Assembly: GCA_001643675.2 (NCBI GenBank)
Contig: LSRY02000036.1
Location: 998,501 to 1,062,500, forward strand
DNA from: Monocercomonoides exilis
Lineage: Eukaryota > Preaxostyla > Oxymonadida > Polymastigidae
Direction of reading: 5' to 3'
DNA length: 64,000 bases
The translations under genes and the position numbers were made by a program. Shown here piece by piece: positions 57,574 to 64,000 of this stretch; position 1 is the first letter of the stretch, and each line of letters begins with the position of its first letter. The notes below the pieces were generated by a model. The model had not been told where the DNA came from. It did not search any database and saw only the letters and a list, made by a program, of their open reading frames with translations.

Positions 57574-58264
57574 ATTCTCTTTGTCTGCCATTTCTCTTGC
57601 TTCATTCTCTTTGTCTGCCATTTCTCTTGCTTCATTCTCTTTGTCTGCCATTTCTCTTGCTTCATTCTCTTTGTCTGCCATTTCTCTTGCTTCATTCTCT
57701 TTGTCTGCCATTTCTCTTGCTTCATTCTCTTTGTCTGCCATTTCTCTTGCTTCATTCTCTTTGTCTGCCATTTCTCTTGCTTCATTCTCTTTGTCTGCCA
57801 TTTCTCTTGCTTCATTCTCTTTGTCTGCCATTTCTCTTGCTTCATTCTCTTTGTCTGCCATTTCTCTTGCTTCATTCTCTTTGTCTGCCATTTCTCTTGC
57901 TTCATTCTCTTTGTCTGCCATTTCTCTTGCTTCATTCTCTTTGTCTGCCATTTCTCTTGCTTCATTCTCTTTGTCTGCCATTTCTCTTGCTTCATTCTCT
58001 TTGTCTGCCATTTCTCTTGCTTCATTCTCTTTGTCTGCCATTTCTCTTGCTTCATTCTCTTTGTCTGCCATTTCTCTTGCTTCATTCTCTTTGTCTGCCA
58101 TTTCTCTTGCTTCATTCTCTTTGTCTGCCATTTCTCTTGCTTCATTCTCTTTGTCTGCCATTTCTCTTGCTTCATTCTCTTTGTCTGCCATTTCTCTTGC
58201 TTCATTCTCTTTGTCTGCCATTTCTCTTGCTTCATTCTCTTTGTCTGCCATTTCTCTTGCTTCA
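57574..58264 (-). repeat. 30-bp minisatellite, about 23 units
   Basis: Same unit as 55,553-55,962 in opposite orientation, with about nine more copies. The unit sequence is uniform across the array. Confidence 0.95.
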
Positions 58265-58348
58265 TACCTAATTTCTGCTGCTTCCGCTGCTTCCTTCTTT
58301 TATCAGCCACTACTGATGATTATTTCATTTTGCTCTTTCCATTTCTTA

Positions 58349-59014
58349 TTATCATCTCTTCCAATCCGCATTTCTTTTCGGCTCTTCCAATTTTCTTGAT
58401 GCTTCTCTTCCAAAATGCATCTCATTAGCAATTGTATCTTCCAACAATCCATTGTTGTAAAATCTGCATATAAAAAATTGCCAAGCAGACTGATAGGCAA
58501 GTTTTGTGAGATTTCTGTGTTTCTGCTGATGTTTGATGATTTCTGTTATTTCCTTCAAATATTCTTCTTGTTTCACTTCCTAATCAGAAATAAGGAAAAA
58601 AAAAGCAAACATAATAAAAATGAAACAGAAATGCTCATACATAAGCTCCATTCATTTCAATTCTGTTAATGCAACTTCCACGTCTTTCTGAACTTTATAG
58701 CTTTCCTCTTTGTTCGATGCAGCTTTCATAAGGAAGATCTTGTCAATTGAAAATAATTTAGATGGTAATCCAATGAATAGAAAAACGAGGAATTCGAAAG
58801 ATCAGCTAAAAGTTTTTCATTCTTTTCTTCTTTCTTCTCATTTTCGTCAGTAATTATCTTCTCAAATCTTTTGGCATCAATGAATTATCAAAAAAGAAAT
58901 AAAAAAATCCTTTCAACACTTTGCAAAGCCCAATACGCTTCAGTAGCAGAATAGCATTTCCCAACGTCATTTTCTCTTCTTCAATCATTTTATGTATTTT
59001 ACCGAACAATTCTT
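58349..59014 (-). pseudogene. Captured fragment of the helical-repeat family (right arm)
   Basis: Mirror copy of the fragment at 54,799-55,464, with the same lesions, so the damage predates duplication of the arms or has been spread by conversion. Confidence 0.75.
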
Positions 59015-59645
59015 CTGTGGAAAAAAAAAAACAAATCCATATTCATATATTGTTTCTGTCAATTTGTTCAGTACTTCGATTTTCTATTTCCATTCATCAA
59101 AGTGCAATGCTTTGTTTCAAAAGTATTGTTGATACAATAAAAAATGATAATAACAAACATTTAAATAATCCGCTCAGTACAAACCATCAATTTTATGATT
59201 ATTCGAAAATCCACTTCATGCAAACTGATTTCTTCTCCAGCGCAGAACCCAAGCGAAAACTTTTTTGAAAGGATTTGCGATTCATCCACTAAAAAGAAGA
59301 ATTTTGTGTTTTCGCATAATTTATTAAAGAAAATATAAAAGTTAAATATGCAAACAACAGGGTTCATCAGCATTTGCGAACTCTATAAATAAATATCTCA
59401 CCGGAACAATATCAGCTCATGATCGCACCCATTATTTTTTTATTTTTAACATTTTCAAAACTGAACATGACAGACGAAGTTTCGCTAAATAACAATAATT
59501 TTAAAATAATTAAAAAAAGAGTGCTTTTCATGTCCTCTTTGAATTTTTACTCAACTCGTCTGTCAATCAGATAATATCTCGCCCAAGTTTGTCATTTGCA
59601 TGTTTTAAAGAAATACGAAAAAATGAGTTGATTTAACTTTTTTAG

Positions 59646-61024
59646 TAGATTTGACGTTGTGCATTGTAGAAGGAAAGAAGAGCCATGCTTCACAATGTGG
59701 AAAGGGATGGAAAACATGGAAAAGGAAAATGGAAATAAAACAATTCAAATATCAGGATCGACAATTATTCGAGATTCATTCAATGTTTCCAATTATCAGA
59801 TCAAAAAGAGTGCAAAGATGGGAGAGGAAGATGTCAAAGCAATATTGAATTTTGAAAAGGCGTTTGGAAGTCAACTGGTATATTTCATGGTGAATGATAT
59901 TAATCTTGAATTGACCGACGACACTCCAACTGGCATCTGGATTTGACAACTCAGCCAAAACGATTGTTTCAAACAGATGAGGAGATTTGGTGATAACTGG
60001 ATGTTCATTCCATTCAGAAGCAGGAGTTAATAATGGATTTGATTGTATGTTTGTGTATGAGATTGGAGGCAGTGTGGATGTGAATGATTTGTCAATGGAA
60101 TCATGCAATGTTGGAAACAGTATTTTTGTTATTCGCGATGCTGGAGTTTCTTGCCATTTTGTGAATGTTCGAGTGGAATCGTTAAATGAAAGCAGAGGAT
60201 GTCTTCTTCTGATCAAAGGATCTGAATTAACAACAAAGATAAATGAGGGAGGTGAAGAATGTGTAAATATCGAGATTGATAATTCATCATTTTCAGGAAT
60301 GAAGAGAAGTGGAAATGGAGCAAGCGTTTTGGAATCAAAGAGCGAGAAAAAGATTTGTTTTGTTGTGAATTCAAGCAACATCACAGAAGACAAAGCCGAA
60401 GAAAGTGAGAAAGGAGGGGCGATATTTTTCACATTTGGTGCATCAGGATCAATGAAGATGATTGACTCAACAATCAGCCAATGCAGCTGCACCAATGGGA
60501 AAGGAGGAGGGGTGTATCTGGCAACAAAAGAACGAGGGGAATTGAATTTCACATTTGTTGGAATGAAGCTCAGTGACAACGGAGCAAAAGTGGGGAATGA
60601 TATTTTCATTGAATGTTTTTACATCACGTCTCAAATAAGTGAAAGTCAATTTCAGTTTGATCTTCGAGAGAATCATTATTCAAGAATTAATGCGATATAT
60701 GGAAGAGATGAGTGTGAATATAACTATGAAACAAATCTGATTGATTTTGTGACGATCCATCAAAGTGACACAATTGTTGTGAGCAGTATGAGTGGATCGA
60801 ATGGGAGGAGATGTGGAACAAATACACTTCCATGCTATTCAATTGATCATAAGCTGGAGCATCTGACTTCAGATTTCATGAGTGTTATGATTGTTGTTGA
60901 AGAAAGTGAAATTGGGAAAGAGATATATCAGGAGGAGACAAGAGATGGCGTTCAACAGCTGACAAAGAAAATCATAGGAAAAGATAGAACAAAGCTGATG
61001 GAAATAATCCTGTCAGATGAATGA
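59646..61024 (+). pseudogene. Pmp-like beta-helix protein remnant inside the outer element
   Basis: The first frame (59,650-59,946) reads 'NKTIQISGSTIIRDSFNVSN' ... 'VYFMVNDINLELTDDTP'. After 'LTDDTP' the sense shifts frame to 'LASGFDNSAKTIVSNR', meets an in-frame TGA near 59,975, and resumes 'GDLVITGCSFHSEAGV'. From 59,987 a 345-codon frame carries beta-helix repeats ('KGGAIFFTFGASGSMKMIDS', 'KGGGVYLATKERGELNFTFV') and 'RRCGTNTLPCYSIDHKLEHL', a Pmp-family inter-module motif. It ends at a TGA with no transmembrane helix. One frameshift, one stop and both ends missing mark it as a pseudogene carried by the transposon. Confidence 0.75.
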
Positions 61025-61610
61025 ATTGACAGATCTTCATTGAGCGAAGAAATTCTGTTTATGAATGAGTTTTATGAATTGTTTTGATTTTTGTTATCTC
61101 AACTTCTTTGTCATTTACAAACTGCGTTTTTGTCATATTTAACTTGTTTTTTATATCATTTCCTTTAACACTTACTACTAAGTTAATTGAAAAACCTTTG
61201 TTGAATTTTTTTTTTAAAAAAGGAAAGCATTTGCATTATTCCTTTATAGAAAATATTTTTTCAATCGTTAAAATTTATGTTAAATGCATTATTCATCTGA
61301 ATAACAAATGTTCTTGAATAATAGAAAAAAGAGAGACAACGAAAGGGAAATTTGAAAGAAAAAACAATAAATTTATAAGAATAATATATGTATAAAACAA
61401 TTATGAAATTGATAAATAAATATTTTCGTCCATGTTCCCCAAATAAATTCAAAAACAAAATTCATTTAAAAATTGAACATAAGAGCTCAAATTGCAAAAT
61501 ATAAATTGCAATTAATAATATTCAAAAACGAAATAAGTGCAAATTTCATTTATATCAACAATAAACAAAATAAACACTGAGAAAAGCACTTTAAAATTCT
61601 CCCAATTAAT
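61025..61610. other. Spacer inside the outer element, right
   Basis: AT-rich with no gene. Confidence 0.5.
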
Positions 61611-61948
61611 GAATTTTTATTATGGGTTTGATCAAAGATATTTAATAAAAATATTTTATTAATGATTAATTTTTTTTTTTGATGAAAATTAACAAATAAA
61701 ATAAGTCTATATAATAATGCAAACACTTTTGATTCGAAAAAATCACATTTTCTTTAAAATATGAATATTTTTCAATGAAATTCATGTTTTTATGGGTCTT
61801 TTTTCAAAAATCATTTTTTTCAACACGAAAAAATTTTTTCGAAAAATCGGTCCATAAAAAGTTTTTAAATAATTATTATCTATTAATTCGTTATAATTTG
61901 AGGGTTTAAAAACGCGAATTGCAAAAGGAACGCGTTTGAACCTATGCC
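61611..61948 (-). repeat. Outer terminal inverted repeat, right
   Basis: Inverse complement of 53,469-53,806; ends in CCTATGCC next to the GATAATAA duplication. Confidence 0.85.
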
Positions 61949-61956
61949 GATAATAA

Positions 61957-62554
61957 CGAATTTTCACAGTGATGTTTGTTGGTTCATAACAAACTTCATT
62001 ATGAGAAGAAATACGCCATATCAAAAAATTATATATCAAATTTTTTGATCAAAATTTAAATATCAGTTTTTCCATGAAAAAGAGTATCATTTGATTGAAC
62101 TTCTTTGCAATTATTTACAAATGAAATGTCCAAGGTTCGTTTCGTTTCTTTATCTTGACAAACTTGATTTTCAATGTTAATTCAAAATTTCATTTGAATA
62201 GTATTTTTCTTATGCTTTATGAGCATGAACTCAACATGAAAGTGAAGATAGAACGCTTTTGTTAGATTAACATGAAAAATACATATATTAAACGGTTTTC
62301 GTTAAACTTTGGTATGAAAGTTTCATTTTTCGATGGATTATAAAAACTTTCTTTTTTTTATTGATAAGTTTCCAGAAGATAGCAAACATTTATTTCATCA
62401 ATTATTGATGCAAATTACAATACAAAAATTTGATCGTTATCTAAATGCTGAAGCATTTCACAGGCGAAAAGAGGCTCGATGATGCTGTGTGTGGGAGGGG
62501 AGAATAACGCATATATGTAAAAGGATTTAACAATAACCGATTTTCCTTGACTTT
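61957..62554. other. AT-rich spacer
   Basis: No gene is supported. Confidence 0.5.
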
Positions 62555-63493
62555 TCACAGTTTTGGAGGAGGAATTCACCTTCAATTGTTACTGAAAATC
62601 CCAGCTTCTTGATATCCTTTTCATTCGGAATAAATACAGCCAAATGGGGAAGATATATCTTTGTCCTTTCACTCAATCTGGAAGAAACAGCAAAATCAGA
62701 AAACATCACATGTGTGACAGATTCATTGGATACTATTAATAAAGTTAGAGGATATGACAACGGAAATACCAACTTAGCCATTCCCCTCTGCATCTATCTC
62801 TTTCCCACACCAGAAGAAATTTATGTGAGCAATTCTGAGGCATCCAATCACTCACACTGTGGAATTGTCCAATTCCCTTGTTTGACGATGAAACATTCAC
62901 TCACAAGACAAACAGGAACAAAGAAAGTTATTGTGAATCGAATGATTATGATGAGCGATGAATTGGCATTTGGTGAACAGAAACACGAAATCCGAGGAAA
63001 AGACGATCAAAGTGGATGGACAGTTTCTGATGCCACCGCAGGAGCAAATACGGCAATGGTGACAGTTGGAGTCGAAACAGTCTTGTCAACTCTTATCTTC
63101 TCTCTTCCTCCTTCTCTTTCACATTCCACTTTTATTTCGTCATCATCATCATCATCATCATCACTGACTATGTCTCAATGTTCGCTTTCCATTCAAAATC
63201 CATCATCAGAATTGACATTTCTGTTCTTGTCCGTTGAGTCAGGAATCCTGATAATCGACAAATTCTCAGCTTCATCAATTGATTTGAGGAGAAATCCATT
63301 GATCTCATTGTCTGGAAGTGGAACAAATACCGAGTTGATGAGCACTCTATGGTTGAACATGACAAATTGCCATTTTACAGAAATAGAAAGAGCAACTGGA
63401 AATGGAGGCTGTGTGAACATCGATAATAGCAATGATGAAAATTCAAATACACAAATTAATATCGAAGAGAATGTTTTTGATGGATTAGGTTAG
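62555..63493 (+). pseudogene. Truncated Pmp-like beta-helix gene fragment
   Basis: The open frame enters at about 62,560 ('SPSIVTENPSFLISFSFGIN') and continues 'KWGRYIFVLSLNLEETAKSE', 'CGIVQFPCLTMKHSLTRQTG' (same inter-module motif as 60,820), 'STLWLNMTNCHFTEIERATG' and 'NGGCVNIDNSN'. It then stops at 63,491-63,493 within a beta-helix repeat. It has no signal peptide, no start consistent with secretion and no membrane anchor. It is an internal fragment of a larger gene, perhaps cut by rearrangement next to the composite element. A short poly-Ser run is encoded by (TCA)n at 63,140-63,160. Confidence 0.7.
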
Positions 63494-64000
63494 GGTTAAT
63501 TTAAACGTACATTTAGTCTAGAGGAAAGATTTACAAAATCAACCTAGATGAAAGATTCATATCTAGGTCAATTTTTCAATAAAAATTTTTTTTTCTTGGA
63601 AATCAAAAAGATAATGCAATCAAATAAGATTGAGAATGCAGGTAATATGAAGAGTTATTTATCATATAAATGTGCATTTAATACGAAGAAATTCAAAAAG
63701 TATTTTTGTGAAAAAAGTTATATTTTTTTGTCCGGTCAATTTCGGTCATTTTGAAATTTTTAATTTTTATCAATTTTTTTTTCGATTCAGACCCAGTTTT
63801 TTGTGGTGCAATCGATTGCAATATGGATGATTCATCATTCTATTCACTTTTTATGGAACAATATGGACTTTTCATTTTTCATGAAAATTTTATGAGAAAA
63901 TTTTCGGTCATTTTTTTGGATCAAAAAAAAATTGTATCTCGATGAAAAAAATTTTGCGAGACCTGAGACTTTACCAGCGTGTACTACATGTAATTTGTGA
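63494..64000. other. AT-rich terminal segment
   Basis: Opens with GGTTAGGGTTAA, then AT-rich sequence with no supported gene. Confidence 0.5.

Larger units (their letters stand above)
57574..59584 (-). repeat. Inner long inverted repeat, right arm (about 2.01 kb)
   Basis: Inverse complement of 54,229-55,962. Outer end ...GATAATATCTCGCCC, followed directly by AAGTTT (59,585-59,590), which also precedes the left arm. This gives a 6-bp direct repeat flanking the inner unit. Confidence 0.9.
53461..61956. mobile_element. 8.5-kb composite DNA transposon with 8-bp target duplication
   Basis: The outer boundaries are GATAATAA (53,461-53,468) | GGCATAGGTTCAAACG ... CGTTTGAACCTATGCC | GATAATAA (61,949-61,956). 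This is a perfect 8-bp direct repeat next to inverted ends. The outer terminal repeats are about 338 nt. Inside lie a 5.36-kb nested inverted-repeat unit (54,229-59,584) with a Merlin-type transposase and a decayed beta-helix gene (59,646-61,024). Merlin/IS1016 elements make 8-9-bp duplications, so this transposase or a relative could have mobilised the whole. Whether the outer unit is itself a Merlin element or belongs to another 8-bp superfamily (hAT, MULE) cannot be told from its ends alone. Confidence 0.75.

Noticed and set aside
55553-58264. CRISPR-like array
   Set aside because: The 30-bp units are contiguous with no variable spacers and the genome is eukaryotic; it is a minisatellite.
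54229-59584. Maverick/Polinton-type element (6-bp duplication, long inverted repeats)
   Set aside because: No polymerase B, integrase, ATPase or capsid genes are present and the only enzyme is a Merlin-type transposase.

Overview
This window is nuclear DNA of an AT-rich, intron-containing protist. Genes sit on both strands. Spliceosomal introns are mostly about 45-130 nt and usually start GTATGN or GTTTGN. TAA and TGA act as ordinary stops. Proteins carry long Glu, Ser, Asp/Lys and Thr runs encoded by trinucleotide slippage. Three things together point to an oxymonad of the Monocercomonoides type: introns, a large family of chlamydial-Pmp-like beta-helix membrane proteins, and a lineage-specific helical-repeat family (38.0-39.5 kb, 43.4-44.8 kb and fragments near 55 and 58.7 kb) that I remember from that genus. 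The genus is an inference; no search was run. I saw no rRNA, tRNA or CRISPR array.

1-9.4 kb is a compact housekeeping block. It holds a CCZ1/HPS4-type longin-domain protein (minus, running off the left edge), a small four-exon coiled-coil gene (plus), a MAD2L1BP/p31comet homologue (minus) and a NOP9 pumilio-repeat protein (plus). Gaps between neighbouring genes are 82-173 nt. 10.0-13.8 kb is a divergent pair: a cathepsin-B-fold membrane protein that has lost its catalytic triad, and a type I membrane beta-helix (Pmp-like) protein. 14.3-16.1 kb carries a near-perfect palindrome (734/735-nt arms, 49-nt loop) bounded by TA. 16.9-21.3 kb has a damaged-looking ARM/HEAT-type gene (minus) and an unrecognised multi-exon gene (plus). 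22.4-24.4 kb is a decayed pogo/Tc5-like transposon.

24.8-37 kb is again gene-rich. It contains an intact-looking papain-family protease (minus), a 1,450-residue ARM-like protein (minus, eight exons), a coiled-coil plus SPRY-like protein (plus) and an amino-acid permease (minus). 38-44.8 kb has one intact and one broken member of the lineage-specific family, separated by about 4 kb of GA/CT-skewed sequence without convincing genes. A MITE-like element lies at 45.3-45.8 kb, and 45.8-49.2 kb is largely non-coding with one small GC-rich island. 49.2-51.7 kb is a second Pmp-like surface protein.

The right end is the most unusual part. Coordinates 53,469-61,948 form one 8.48-kb unit with about 338-nt terminal inverted repeats and a perfect 8-bp flanking duplication (GATAATAA). 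Nested in it is a 5.36-kb unit (54,229-59,584) flanked by AAGTTT. Its 1.7- and 2.0-kb inverted arms each contain a decayed copy of the lineage-specific family gene and a 30-bp minisatellite (about 14 and 23 copies). Between the arms is an apparently intact Merlin/IS1016-type DDE transposase. A decayed beta-helix gene lies between the inner and outer repeats, and another truncated one lies just outside at 62.5-63.5 kb.
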